Below are positions 1 to 11,673 of a stretch of DNA of 64,000 bases, piece after piece. This DNA is from Coptis chinensis (taxonomy: Eukaryota; Streptophyta; Magnoliopsida; Ranunculales; Ranunculaceae), in assembly GCA_015680905.1 (NCBI GenBank), contig CM027381.1:85895501-85959500 (forward strand), written 5' to 3'. Made by a program: the position numbers and the translations under genes. The notes below the pieces were generated by a model, which searched no databases, was not told the DNA's origin, and worked only from the letters and a program-made list of their open reading frames with translations. The number at the start of each line of letters is the position of its first letter. Position 1 is the stretch's first letter.

Positions 1-300
1 TTTTATTTTTTTTTTTTTTTTTTATTTTTTATTAGTTTATTATAAGAAAAACGAAAACATTAAATACATAATTCACCCCATAGAGGAACATGACTCAAAA
101 CCGGAGAAAACATGCAAAAAGTGGAAAACGGAATTATGTTAACCGTGGACTTAGGATCCGTACTTATAGCCACACACTCCATAGGAGGGCCCGTTATTCT
201 GAATGGTGCACTTACCACTATATGGAAGTGAAAGGAAGTACACCAATGACAAAGGTCAATCCTCATAGACAGTGGTCTTGTAAAAGGACTTCCTCTACAT
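1..300 (-). other. 3' non-coding part of Athila copy A
   Basis: This follows the integrase when read on the minus strand and has no ORF of interest. Positions 140-162 match in reverse complement a stretch of copy B at 17017-17039 (shared core GGATCCTAAGTCCACGGTT), which fixes it as the post-integrase region of the family. A T-rich tract fills positions 1-35. Confidence 0.7.
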
Positions 301-1500
301 CGTGGGGACGTGGTTCGTGAAAATGTTTTAACCGCTGACCATTAACTTGAAAGGTACCGTTGTCATTTGATTTACCAAGGTGATTGCCCCGTAGCGGGGT
401 GACTTCAAGAACTGTAAAGGGCCGCATTCAACGGTTTTAGTTTTCGGGGAAAATATGTAGACGGGAGTTGTAAAGCAAGACCTTTGACCTAACCACAAAC
501 TCTTTTGCAAGATTTGCTTATCATGAACACGCTTCATGTTAGCTTTATAATCCTTCATGAGATCGTAAGAATCGCCACGGATTTCTTCAAGCTCATTCAA
601 TTATAACTTGCATTTGACACCGCCTCATCAATATTGAAGTTAAGGCTTTTATAGCCCACGAGCATGGTGCTCTAATTCAACCGCAAATGACATGGTTTCC
701 CAAATACAAGTCTAAAGGGAGACATACCCATAGGAGTTTTGAAAGCAGTTCTATATGCCCATAAGGCATCCGATAGACGCTTCGACTAGTCTTTCCTATC
801 GTGGTTTATAGTTGTTTCTAAAATCTTTTGATTTCCCTATTAGAAACTTCTACTTGTCCGCTAGTTTGTGGATGATAAGGAGTTGCTACTTTGTGTGTAA
901 CTCCATACTTTTTTTCACTAGGGATGCAACAACTCAAGGTAAAATGTGTTCCACCATCACTAATGATGGCTTTAGGAATGCCAAACCCACGTAAAATATA
1001 TTCTTTAATAAAAATACAACCGTCTTATGGTCATTGCTACGCAAGCCGTGGCCTCTATCCATTTAGAGACACGAGTCCACGGCAACTAGAATATAAATGA
1101 AACCGCGGGGAAACAGGAAAGGACCCATGAAATCAATGCCCCAAACGCCAAAAATTTCTACTATTAAGATTGGATTTAATGGCATCATATTACGTTTTTC
1201 GCGGATTCGCCCAAGTTGTTGGCAACTAATACACGCCTTGCAATGCACTTGGGCATCCTTAAAAAGGGTAGGCCAATAAAATCCACATTGAAGCACTTTT
1301 AGCGGCTGTTTTCATCCCACTAAAATGGCCACCACACTCTTTGTCATGGCAGAACGATAGAACTTCATTGTATTCCCACCGGGAATACAACGACTAATAA
1401 TCTGATCCCGACAATACTTAAAAAGGTATGGCTCATCCCAAAGAGTAATCTTTAACTCGCCAAGAACTTTTACGCTCATTTCTTGACCAATTATAAGGCA
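300..1500 (-). pseudogene. Integrase of Athila copy A, frameshifted
   Basis: Integrase joins retrotransposon cDNA to host DNA. On the minus strand the zinc-binding end (CKACISCQQLGRIREK, about 1205-1265) is followed by the core with WGIDFMGPF (about 1120-1145, first catalytic Asp), then ISDGGTHFT (about 950-975, second Asp), then [15 protein letters not shown] (about 835-880, catalytic Glu). The C-terminal part continues to about 330. All three catalytic acidic residues can be read, but in different frames, so no single protein can be made from this copy as given. The motif order and WGIDFMGPF are typical of plant Ty3/gypsy integrases. Confidence 0.88.
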
Positions 1501-1599
1501 TAACATCAGCCGCTAAATAATTTACAATGTCAAGATACCATGGTAATAAAAATCGTGATACGATGCTCATCAAAGAAAAGAGTCCCAGATGGACTTAAT

Positions 1600-1985
1600 C
1601 ACTGATCGCCGCTTATGAAGTCTAGATAAGTGGTCGGCAACTACGCTTTTGACCCTCTCTTTGTCCTTTTATTTCTAATGTGAACTCTTGTAGGAGAAGG
1701 ATCCAACGGATTAATCTCGCTAGCATCCTTCTTTGCAAGAAGGTACTTAATGGTCGCGATGGTCCGTGGTAAACTAAAGTTTTAGAACCAACCAAATAAG
1801 GACTAAACTTATCTAAAGCATAAATGACAGCCTAAGAATTCTTTTTTCTCAGAAGTTGAATAATTCCGCTGAGCATCGCTTAAGGTTTTACTAGCATAAT
1901 AAATAACAAAGTGGACTTATTATCTAGTTTTTATCCCAAGATCGCACTAACCGTGATAGTCACTAGCATCACACATGAGTTCGAA
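1600..1985 (-). pseudogene. RNase H of Athila copy A, broken
   Basis: This follows the reverse transcriptase on the minus strand and would remove the RNA strand of the RNA-DNA hybrid. MCDASDY (near 1975), VIYYASKTLSDAQRNYST (about 1855-1910) and YLVGSKTLVY (about 1775-1805) are the usual plant Ty3/gypsy RNase H blocks. In-frame stops between the blocks show it is inactive. Confidence 0.82.
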
Positions 1986-2149
1986 AAGGTTTAGACCAAT
2001 CGGGAGGTCAGATAATTGGTGCAGAGGTTGTAATGGCTTTTAAAGTTTCAAAAGCCCATGCATACAATTAAAATTAAAATCAAAGATTGCATCTTTCAAA
2101 AGCAGATTAGTTAAAGGCCTAGCTATTTTCGAGAAGTCTTTAATAAACC

Positions 2150-2930
2150 GCCTATAAAACCTCGCATGGCCTAGAAAGGCTCTAATATCATGGACAATCC
2201 GCGGGTTTAGGTAGAGTCGCTATCTTATCTAGTTTGGCCTTATCTACTTTGATGCCATCACTAGATACAATGTGACCTAGTACTATGCCTTTTTTCACCA
2301 TGAAATGACACTTTTCCCAGCTTTAAAACGAGGCTCTTTCTTCACACCCGCGGTCAAACCTTAGACAAAGTTAGACAAACAAACCGTGAAGGAGTCTCCA
2401 TAGATAGAAAAATCATCCATGAAAACTTCCATAAAGCTTCTACCATGTCACTAAATATATGAAGCATACAATCACCGGAAGGTTCCATGAGCATTACAAA
2501 GGCCAAAAGGCATTCGCTTATAGGCATACGCTCCAAAGGACATGTGAAGGTAGTCTTTTCTTGGTCATCAATATCAATAATAATCTGAAAATAGCCCGAG
2601 TAGCCATCCAAAACAATAAAAAGCATGACCAGCTAGGCGCTCGAAAGCATTTGATCTATAAAAGGTAAAGGAAAGTGATCATTTCGTGTCATAGCATTTA
2701 AACGCCTCAGAATCAATACGATCCTCCATTTCATAGGACCTCAGGTGACAACATAGTCACCCTTCCCGCTACGCACCATGGTAACTCCCCGATTTCTTAG
2801 GAACTACATGAATGGGGCTTACCCATTCGCTATCGAGATTGGGTATATGATACCCGCGATCGAGTAATCGTGAAGACTTCTTCCCTAACCACCTCTTTCA
2901 TGGCTGGGTTCAAGCCGACGCCGAGGTTCG
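2150..2930 (-). pseudogene. Reverse transcriptase of Athila copy A, broken
   Basis: Reverse transcriptase copies the element RNA into DNA. On the minus strand the finger region is near 2700-2900, then LDGYSGYFQI (about 2580-2610), DQEKTTFTCP (about 2545-2575) and SDMVE (about 2440) lead to a catalytic-site region near 2405-2425 where MDDF can be read in a shifted frame. DQEKTTFTCP followed by a MPFG-like block is typical of the Athila clade. Short indels break the frame several times within 500 bases. Confidence 0.85.
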
Positions 2931-3499
2931 CGAGAAGTCTTCGCTATCCTCCAAATGGATAATGATGAGTGCAAATATTAGGGTCAATTCCCTTAATGTC
3001 GGGTTAGGGACCAACCAATCGCAGACCGATGTTCCTAATCACCCGGATTAAACGCGGTTCTTCATTCTTAGATAACAGAGAAGATATAATTACCGGATGA
3101 CTACCATCCGGATCAAGTTGAATATATTTTAACTCGGGGAAGAGGTTTAAGACTGGGGTGGAAGGAAAATCAATAGATGTTTTGTCGGGTCCTCATTTTG
3201 CATAATGAATACTTGCTTAGGTAGCAAGTCTTCATACTCATATATGGAGCAAACCGGCGGTCTACAATTGGTGTGGACTCAAGGATGGTGTTGACTTCCT
3301 CTAAGTAGGAGTCATTTACAAAATCTGAAATTCCAAAAGAAAGGAATTTGTACATATTGTTTTCGGAAACGGTTGTTAAAATAATCTTGAGCTAAAAACT
3401 CGATCATGCTAACCTCCCCATCTATAGATTTTAACTGGGTAATTGTTTCATCATTTTAAAAACATTTACCTCAACCGTAAGATGGCCAAAAGATAAGCG

Positions 3500-3830
3500 A
3501 CATCTTACCATCGCGCAATTTATAAGTGCGCTGGTAGTTGCCAAGAAGCGGTTTTCTAAGATGATCGGTATAGAGTCGGCTTAATTTTCAGATCGAGGAT
3601 AACAAAATCAGCAGGATAGTAAAAACTCGAACCTTAACAAGCACGTTTTCCACTACACCCTTTAGGATACTTAATTGACATGTCCGCTAATCGCAACGCT
3701 ATTTTTTGTAGGTTGTATTTCCCGTAGACCCATTTGTTTATACAAATAGTATGGGGAGTAAGTTAACACTCTGCCCCGTGTCTAATAACGCCGTCGCCAT
3801 GTGGGAATCTCCTAAGGTGCATTTTACATA
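3500..3830 (-). pseudogene. Aspartic protease of Athila copy A
   Basis: Retropepsin-like protease that would cut the Gag-Pol polyprotein. The minus strand reads ALLDTG with the active-site Asp codon at 3780-3782, followed by a Gln where Ala is usual (copy B has DTGAS). The same block is found in copy B at 15734-15748 and in element C at 7971-7979. The stretch between here and the reverse transcriptase (2950-3500) is the usual linker. It holds the minus-strand ORF at 3170-3355, for which I see no domain. Confidence 0.75.
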
Positions 3831-5910
3831 GGGATCTACAGTGGTCCTTGTGACTTAACAATTCCATTATTTTCGATAAAGTCGGGAATTGTTCAGTTAG
3901 AAAGGCGCCTTTAGGTATGTTGGTCTTACGCCTAGTAGTGCACAACTCTTTAAGAAACTTAGCGGTTAGGGAGCTTTTAATAGCTTCGGAGAAAAGAAAG
4001 GTTTATTGTTAGATTCTTGAAAACGCTCCTAATCTCCTCAAAGTTTGTATCCCTGGTTAAGCATGGCTAACTTCCGAGGGAATGGTGGTTTCACTCTATA
4101 TTTAGCGTGATGGCTCGACTTGATGTGTTACCTTGGCTTTTGTTTCTTAGTTTGTTGTTTAACCGGTACCTCTACGCTGGTAGGCTCTCTCAGTTTCTAC
4201 TTCGGTATCTAGTTCGATATCCTGCGTAGGAGTATAATGGGGTAACTATAGGCATAGTTACTTTGTTATCAACCACTCTTCCGTAACGGAGAGTGGTGAT
4301 GGCATTCGTGTCACCTACTATTGTCGCTTTCCTTACTAGTATTACATTTACCTCAAAGGTCAGGTTTGTTGTTTTGTGGTTTGGGTATCGCTTTGTCCCG
4401 AAACACGCCTTTGGTTTGGCTTTCTCTAACCGCTATATGCCTTGATTTATGGATTATAAGATCCGTTGGTTTGACCGAAGTCATTGATTGGAAAAGTTGT
4501 TGGGTAACCTCAGTGATAAAGGCGCCTATAACGATCCGATGTGATGGTGTAGTAGTCCGCTGTGTGGTTAATCGAACTATCTCACGTTGATTATTTATGG
4601 GTGGGTTGTGATAGTTAATATTGTTAACCGGAACGATACCTCTATTGGTATTATAACTATTATAATTACCCTGACCTTGTGCTAAACCTTGTCGTGATTG
4701 CGCTTGGTTGTTATAATTATTATAATTTCCCTGACCTTGTCCCTGGCCTTACCTAGGTGGAGCTTGATTATAGTTGTTCGCTTGCCTAACATTTTGGTTA
4801 TTAGACCCTGGAAGTGAAACTTGTTGATTGTTTCGCCAACTAAAGTTGGGATGTTGTCTCCATGGGGCATTAGGAATAGGATAGTTATTAATGGAGTACA
4901 CATTATCTTGCTCTAATTGTTGTTGTTCATAGGTGAAAGGACAATAGGAGTCAGGGTGCTCAGGACTCAAAAAGACATTACATGGGTTGGAGTTAACATT
5001 CATGATGGGGGTAGGCTTTTGTTGCACAGAAATAGCCTCAACCTTTTTAGTTAAAGATTCGATTAAATTTTTAAGTTCTAGATCGGGTTTCATCTCAAAC
5101 ATACCGGGGTGGCCTTAACTCATTGAAAAAGAACCATCAGCCAGCGGGGATATCATCATTACCCCCAATTGTTATTACGTTTAGTTTGATCTTCTAAAAA
5201 TTTGTAAGCCTCCGAGGCTCCTTTACTTAGGAAACTACCCCCATTCATTATGTCAAGGACTTCTTTATGGTGATGTTAAAGTCCTTTGAAAAGGCAACTA
5301 ACTAACGTGTCTTTTGCTAGGTTATGGTGTGGACACTCAATAAGCGATCGGTGAAAACGATTCCAAGCCTCGAAAAACGATTCATGAGGATTTTGTCGGA
5401 AAAAATGAATCTTGGAAAGCATCTCATCCGCCTTTAGGGGTGGGTAAAAATGTTCCATAAACAGTTGAACAAGTTTAGCCCACGAGTCCACAGAGTTAGG
5501 CTTTGGGCGCTTAACCAAGACGCTGCCTTTATCGGCTAAGGTGAAGGAAATACCCTCGCTTTAATTTGTTCTATACCAACCGTAGGATGATGGAATGTTG
5601 TAAGGACTTGTTCAATCCTACGATGTGTGTTGGTAAGGTTTTCATGGTCTAAACCATGGAAAACGGGTAACAAATTAAATATGTTTGGGGAATTCAAAAA
5701 ATCGGTCCGCTAAAACGATGCAAGATTTAGGGCTATCGCCAAGGCTTTGTAAAAGTCGGAGAGAGGAGTCTCTCTTTCTTCACCATTATGTCGGGTGGTT
5801 GGTGGAATAGTAGCTAGAGGTGTAGTGATTGGTATACTCGATAGATTTGTTTGTTGACGTTGACGGTTAATTACGTTCGTGTTTTTCTCCCACTGGACCT
5901 TTAATCTCAT
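3830..5910 (-). pseudogene. gag of Athila copy A, frameshifted
   Basis: Gag forms the virus-like particle and packages element RNA. The start is the ATG at 5908-5910 (MRLK), a context repeated in copies B and C (MRLR). The retrotransposon Gag domain is at 5276-5518, with WAKLVQLFMEHFYPP and ESFFEAWNRFHRSLIECPHH. A linker at 4749-5102 has HPNFSWRNNQQ, then an Asn/Gln-rich tail. In place of a clean CCHC zinc knuckle there is a C-x13-C spacing (positions within 4960-5010), so the knuckle looks degenerate. At least four frame changes separate these pieces. Confidence 0.85.
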
Positions 5911-6462
5911 GCAAGTCTAAGTCTAAACACTCCACAACAATCCAAACAATCATGATATATTAGTATGAACCTCTAACCGAGACGCGAGGTATGGAAGAAA
6001 GGAATACCGATAGCGCCCTTGCTTCGCTTTATGAATAGCGTCTTGTTTACGCTGCGTGTTCAGTGTAAATAACAAGTTAGAACACGAAAAACTTAAAAAT
6101 CGGGTTCAAAACAAACTTGTAGAAACCGAAAATTTGGCTTAAAGCGCTGAAGCTGCCAGATAGAGCGGCGGGTCATGGCCCCGGTGTAACTTGAAATTCC
6201 AGTGTTTTAGGTATGGTCGAGCTCCAATGGGGGGGGTGGTATTTCGTGTTCCAAAGAACTTAGGGTGTGTCGTCCGTGTTCCGTGCTATATAGGCAGGTG
6301 CGCCTTTATATAGCGCATCATCGCCAAAGGTAATTTTGTCGCGGAATTTTTCAACGCTGAAACGGATAACCACAGTATGAATCAAACGAGGGTGGGTGGG
6401 TTTAATGGGACTTAAAAATGACTAATTCTACTATGATAATAATGTTAAAGTGCAACTAAGAT
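5911..6462 (-). other. Untranslated leader of Athila copy A
   Basis: This lies between primer binding site and gag on the minus strand. It is GC-richer than its surroundings near 6130-6360. Its gag-proximal part (5940-6100) matches the leader of element C at 10100-10131 joined to 28345-28470, and that match fixes the CACTA-1 insertion point in C to the base. Confidence 0.75.
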
Positions 6463-6475
6463 GGCAGCGGCGCCA
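6463..6475 (-). promoter_or_regulatory. Primer binding site of copy A, tRNA-Asp type
   Basis: The minus strand reads TGGCGCCGCTGCC two bases inside the LTR. TGGCGCCG matches the complement of the 3' end of plant tRNA-Asp, the primer used by Athila elements. Copies B and C have the same motif at the same distance. Confidence 0.75.
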
Positions 6476-6477
6476 TT

Positions 6478-7964
6478 TAATAAATCATAAAATTTACTAG
6501 TTTACCTACGAAATGAACGATGAACTCAAAACGTAAGTAAACTAAAACTATCTTATGAGCCTATATGTTTATCAAAGTTTCTACTCTCAATTCTATCGAA
6601 ATAGAGTGGAGTAACAAATTCATTCCACTCCTAGTGCTCTAGCATGGAATGTTTTCTAGTCTAATTAGTCGGTCTTAAGTCTAATGAGAGTTTTACGAAG
6701 GGTGTTATACTACGATACAATATGAATTTGATTATGTTGAATTTAAACTACGGATGCTATGGAAATATGATTGTTTTTTAATCTAGATAAAGGATTAGAG
6801 GGGAATTGAATCCACCTCGAATCCAACTTAATAACCTAGCATAGATTCTTGTATCTCGATTCTTATGTTCTTACGGCAAGAATTTTGAGTTCTAATCCCT
6901 AGTGTTCATGGCATTTCTACCAAATACTAACTAGCATGTGGAGGTCCTCCACCCATTCTCATGGCTTAATCACGACCTTCTAGAGTGGAATAGATTCTAC
7001 AATGTTTCTACACTATACCACTAAGTTTTCATCAAAGCTTCATCAACCCTCTAATGGAGGTTTTAGCCTTGAGTCATCAAACCATCATTTCCCATTGAAT
7101 TATAACTACTCATCATATTAAAATTCTAACTTAACTAAATTAACTAACAATGTTTCAATCTACTTAAACTACTTAAATGATAATCAACAAGAATTAAAAC
7201 TAGATCTATAAATCGAGATGACAAAAATCGAAATTGACAAAATAACTATTTTATTTATCTACTCAATCAAGAACATTGATTCAAAGACTTAATCTAAAAC
7301 AAGAATTGAAAATGGAACTAAAACTTAATTAATCTACTGAAAACTAGATCTAGAATTATCTATATTGTTTTAGGTCTAACTAGCTACCATTAACAAAGAG
7401 CTAAGCTTTGGTTTTATACTTTCAGATCCAAAAATCGTGCATGGGCTTGGAGCCATGTTTTGGGCCAGAGAATCAGGCCCAAAACCCAATACTTTCAGTC
7501 CAAAAAGGCCTCTTCAGCTGCAGTTGGCTTCAACAGACTTTTCGTCCACTTGTGCTCCTCTGATTGGATCAAGGCTTAGACCATTGGAAAGCTCTTTCCG
7601 AGCCGGTCGTTTTGACATAAGGTAGGCCCAATTCCGAGGTCTGAGTCCAAAGATATGGTCTTCGGAAGTTCTGTTGACTTTGTGCACTATTTCTGCCCGC
7701 GTGGACCTTGACTCTTCATCTTTTGACCGGGCTTTACAGAGGCTTTGTCTTCTTGAATCTTGGCCTTTAATCACAGAACTCCTTAGCAACCGACCTTTGC
7801 TCCTTTATCTCGCTAAAGTGGCACATTTCTGCACATAATGGACTTTACCTTGAAATGCATAAAACACGTGAATCAAGATTAACTCTTAATTATTACTCAC
7901 ATAATTGGTCTAAAAGTATGACTGCTATACACGGGGTTAAAACTACAGTTTTGGGCTCTTATCA
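6478..7964 (-). repeat. 5' LTR of Athila copy A (about 1.49 kb)
   Basis: It begins on the minus strand with TGATAAGAGCCCAAAACTG, the same start as the LTRs of B (11674, 22811) and C (30475). The far end reads TTTATTA where B and C have TTTATCA, so its terminal CA is mutated. ORFs within it, including 7437-7625 and 7514-7789, are chance frames that recur in all LTR copies. Confidence 0.88.
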
Positions 7965-10053
7965 CTTTCGCCCCGTGTCTAGTAAAGTGGTGGTCGTCGT
8001 GGTGGGAATCTCCTAAGGTGCATTGTCAGATAAATGGGATCTACTGTGGTCCTCAGACTTAACGATTCCATTGTGTTCCGTTAAAGTTGGAAATTATTCA
8101 GTTAAAAAGGCGTCTTTAGGAATATTTGTCTTACGCCTTTTAGTGCATAACTCTTTAAGAAACTTAGCATGGTGAGGTAATTTTTTAATTGCATCCAGAA
8201 AAGGTAAGTTTATCGTTAGATTTTTAAAAACTTCCCTAATCTCGTCAAGGTTTGTATCCCTATTTAACATAGCTAATTTCTGGGGAAACGGTGGTTTCTC
8301 TCTATATTTAGCATCTGGATCAACTGGATGTCTAACCTTTGTTTTGTATTTCTTAGGTTTTACGGTATCTAGTTCAATCTCCAGTGTAAGGACAACTGGT
8401 GGGGTAACTATAGGCATAGTTACTTTGTTATCAACCACTCTCCCACAACGGAGAGTGGTGATGGCATTTAGCTCACCTACGTTTGCATTTTTCGTACTAG
8501 TATTACCATTCACTTCAAAGGCTGTGTTTATTGTTTTAGGATTAGCTATCACTTAACCTGGAGACACACCTTTGGGTTGTACTTTCTCTTGAGCTAACTG
8601 TTGTAAGGAAAGTTGGATGGCTTGTAAAATCTATTGTTGAGATTGCATAAAGGTATCAAAATGATCCGGTTATGGAGTAGCATTTGCTACTGGTTGTGTG
8701 ACAGGAACTATGTCACGTTGATTATTAATTGGTGGATTTTGATAGTTATTATTATTAACTGGAACGATACCTCTATTAGCATTATAATTATTATTGTTAT
8801 AATTATTATAATTACCCTGACCTTGTCCTTGTCGTGGTTGAGCTTGGTTGTTATAATTATAATTATCCTGACCTTGTCCTTGACCTTGTCGTGGTGGGCC
8901 TTGGTTATAATTGGTTGCTGGCCTAACATTTTGATTATTAAACCCTAGAGGTGTTACTTGTTGATTATTTCTCCAACTGAAGTTGGGATGTTGTCTCCAA
9001 AGGGTGTTAGGAATAGGATAAATATTAATCAAGCAAACATTATCTTGTTGTGATTGTTGTTGTTCATTGGCGAGAGGACAATAGAATTCGAGATGCTTCG
9101 ACTCAAACATAAATTACATGGATTGAGTTGACATTCATGATGGAGATAGCGTTTGTTGAACGTAAATAGCCTCTACCTTTTCGATTAGATATTCGATTAA
9201 ATTTTTAAGTTCGGATCGGGTTTCATCTCAAACATACCGGGGCTTTAATCATTATAGAAGAACTAGCGGAACGGGAGAAATCGCCACTACCCCCGTTATT
9301 ATTACACTTAGTTTGATCTTCTAAAATTTATAAGCCTCGAAGGCTCCCTTTACTTAGAAACTACCCCCATTCATTATGTCAAGGACTTCTTTATGGTGGT
9401 GTAGAAGTCCTTTGAAAAGGCAATTTAACTAAGCGTGTCTTTCGTGGAGGTTATGGTGTAGACACTCTATAAGAAGATCGGTGAAACGATTCCAAGCCTC
9501 CTCTGAAAATGATTCATGAGGATTCTCGCCGAAAGAAATGAATCTTGGAAAGCATTTCATCATCTTCATGAGTGGGTAAAATGTTCCATAAATAGTTGAA
9601 CAAGTTTAGCCCACGAGTCCACGTAATTAGGCCCTTGGCGCTTATCAAAAAGCCGCCTTTATCGGCTAAAGTGAAAGGAAATACCCTTAGTTTAATTTGT
9701 TCAGCACCAACCGTAGGATGGTGGAATGTAGTAAGGACTTGGTCAATCATATGCATGTGCTGATAAGGCTTTTCATGGTATAACCCATGAAAAACGGGTA
9801 ACAAATTAAATATATTTGGGGGGATTCGGAAATCCCCCACTGGGTCTGATAGAACGATGCAAGATTTATGGCTATCGTTCAAGGCGTTGTAAAAGTCAGA
9901 GAGAGGAGACTCTCTTTCTTCAACCATTATTTCAGGTGGTGTGTGTGGTATATTAGCTAGAGGTGTAGTAAGTCGTATACTAGAAAAGCGTGTTTGTTGA
10001 TGTTGCCGGTTGATTAGGTTAGGCGTTTTTCTTCGGCCTGACCTTAATCTCAT
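7965..10053 (-). pseudogene. gag and start of protease of element C
   Basis: The start ATG is at 10051-10053 (MRLRSGRRK). An N-terminal region (9514-10053) leads into the Gag domain, then an Asn/Gln/Gly-rich linker at 8670-9110 with HPNFSWRNNQQ and a run of Asn and Tyr. The polyprotein continues through 8094-8552 to the protease active site DTG (codons 7971-7979). It is severed two codons later by the LTR of copy A. It is better preserved than the same region in A, with reading frames of 179, 146 and 152 codons, but still frameshifted. Confidence 0.85.
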
Positions 10054-10128
10054 GCAAGGCTAAACCAATCTTAATGAAACACAACAACACTCCAAACAAT
10101 CCTGACATGCTAGTATGAACCTATAACA

Positions 10129-10131
10129 GGA
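10129..10131. repeat. Left 3-bp target duplication (GGA) of CACTA-1
   Basis: GGA lies directly before CACTACACC and is repeated at 28345-28347 directly after the terminal TAGTG. Three-base duplications are the rule for CACTA elements. Confidence 0.88.
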
Positions 10132-10330
10132 CACTACACCAAAACAGGATATTAATAACGCACACTTTTTTTGTTCCTAACGTTTTTCAAGCGTAACTAG
10201 ATTCCTAACAGTTTTCGGGAGTTAACATTATATATAAAGTGTTACGTTAATTTTTCCTGATTTGAGAATTATTTTTTAACGTTATTTTAAAACTTTTGTT
10301 TTGTCAAAAAACCGTAAGGGTTACGATTAT
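10132..10330 (+). repeat. Left terminal inverted repeat and subterminal repeats of CACTA-1
   Basis: The terminal CACTACACC is followed by short words such as CTAACG, GTAACT, CTAACAG, TTAACG and GTTACG in both orientations. In En/Spm such subterminal repeats bind the TNPA protein. The same words fill the right end at 27900-28320. Confidence 0.8.
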
Positions 10331-11668
10331 TTTAGAAAATAAAAAAATAAAGACCAAAAATAAATTTTGAGTGGCCTAAATTAGAATTTTTAGGGGAGAG
10401 GGAAAAAATAAAAAGATCGCGCTCTCTTTCCCATCTAAAAATGATATCTCTTATGATATTTTGTTTTCTGGTTTTTTCATCACCTCTCTCTCTCTCAACC
10501 CAATTAACACTTCTGCCACCGCCGCGCCATCGCTATCCGGTAGTATTCCCTTTCTTCTTCTCCTTCTTCTTCTTCTTCTTCTTCTTCTAGGGTTTGATGA
10601 TAATTTTTGTAATATAATTTCTTCTTTTTTCACCCTTTTCAATCAGGTGGACTTTAATCCATAAATGTTGGTGCTAGTTGTTTCAGTTAAAACCAAAGGT
10701 ATGATTTTTATTTTAATATTTTGTATTCATCGATTGGAAAAATTCGATTTTATTTTGATATATTATGTTCTTCAATGGAAAAATCCGATTTTTTTTATTT
10801 TCATGTATCATGTGTTCTATATATGTAATCTGATGAGTGTTGGAGTTCATGATTTTAGTGGTGATATGTTTTATTTTCTTGGTTTAAATCAAGGGAATTA
10901 CAATTTTTGATAAACTAACCTCGATTCTTTAATATGTTTTACTCTACACAGTATTGTCATGTAATCGTAGTAATATCTTGCGATTCACCTAATTTTCCAA
11001 TTCTTATCTTGGTTCAGTATTATACTGTGATTTAATATAAAGGTATATATTTTTTATTATTTTATTCTCTTTCATTATGTTTTTCAATTAAATCTAGTAA
11101 TTTGGTGGGTTTTTTTTTCAGAAAATGAGCAGATTTCCAGCTTGTAGTTGACTATCTATAGTATCAAATGACTATCTATGGTATTGTTGTTTTGTATAAG
11201 GGGATATAGAATTGTGGAGTGACATTATTAGTGTTTAACTGTATTTCATCGATAATAGATTACACATATCTACGTGTCTGATTTAGTTGTATTGATTATT
11301 GTAATAACATGCCAGTTGAGTGCTTGGTCGTAATGTGGATTAGTTTTATTTAGAACTGTACTTTTTATGAAATGATCTTTAATTGTTGGATGGCTTATGT
11401 ATAATATGTATCATTTTGCAATAAGTAGGGTAGAGTATAGATGTTGTCAGATAAATTCCAATGGTATTTCTGTTGTTGATTGAGTTGGAAAAATATAAAT
11501 TGACTTTAGATGTTTAGAGCAATGAGACATACTTGTTTGAAGATGGTACAAATCTAGGTTAAGGATATATTGACTCGTGTGCTACATAATCACATTGGCA
11601 TCATTTTGACATGTCCTAGTTGTTGCCACTCGTGTCTTGTCAATTAGTTTTCTTGGTTATCCATCCAT
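10331..11668. other. Left interior of CACTA-1, unrecognised
   Basis: There is a CT/TTC-rich block (10480-10590, TTC run about 10552-10588) that looks like the 5' leader of a plant gene, followed by AT-rich DNA with short ORFs (10461-10664, 10665-10910) that have no domain I recognise. A patch near 11120 (CAGAAAATGAGCAGATTTCC) resembles one near 26380 on the other side of Athila B. Confidence 0.4.
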
Positions 11669-11673
11669 GTATA
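11669..11673. repeat. Left 5-bp target duplication (GTATA) of Athila B
   Basis: GTATA directly precedes the LTR start at 11674 and recurs at 24140-24144 directly after the second LTR. Five bases is the usual duplication for Ty3/gypsy integrases. Confidence 0.92.

Larger units (their letters stand above)
1..7964 (-). mobile_element. Athila-like LTR retrotransposon copy A, 5' LTR and gag-pol, 3' end beyond window
   Basis: Read on the minus strand the order is LTR (6478-7964), primer binding site, leader, gag, protease, reverse transcriptase, RNase H and integrase, then 3' non-coding DNA that runs off the left edge. That is the Ty3/gypsy order. The reverse transcriptase carries DGYSG and DQEKTTFTCP, and gag carries HPNFSWRNNQ; both are familiar from the Athila lineage, and the primer site fits tRNA-Asp as in that lineage. 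Every coding part is broken by frameshifts. The LTR start (TGATAAGAGCCC on the minus strand, ending at 7964) lies directly against the protease of a second element of the same family, so A is nested inside element C. Confidence 0.9.
7965..10131 (-). mobile_element. Athila-like element C, gag-protease part (left piece)
   Basis: This minus-strand gag and protease belongs to the same family as A. It is cut at 7964 by the LTR of A and at 10131 by CACTA-1. Removing CACTA-1 joins 10131 directly to 28348, reproducing the uninterrupted leader seen in copy A near 5970-5990. The rest of C is at 28345-30475; its reverse transcriptase, integrase and 3' LTR should lie left of the window beyond A. Confidence 0.88.

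Noticed and set aside
8634..8948. Plus-strand Ile-rich ORF
   Set aside because: It is the complement of the Asn/Tyr-rich Gag linker of element C.
10451..10642. Arg-rich minus-strand ORF
   Set aside because: Complement of a TTC/CTT microsatellite.
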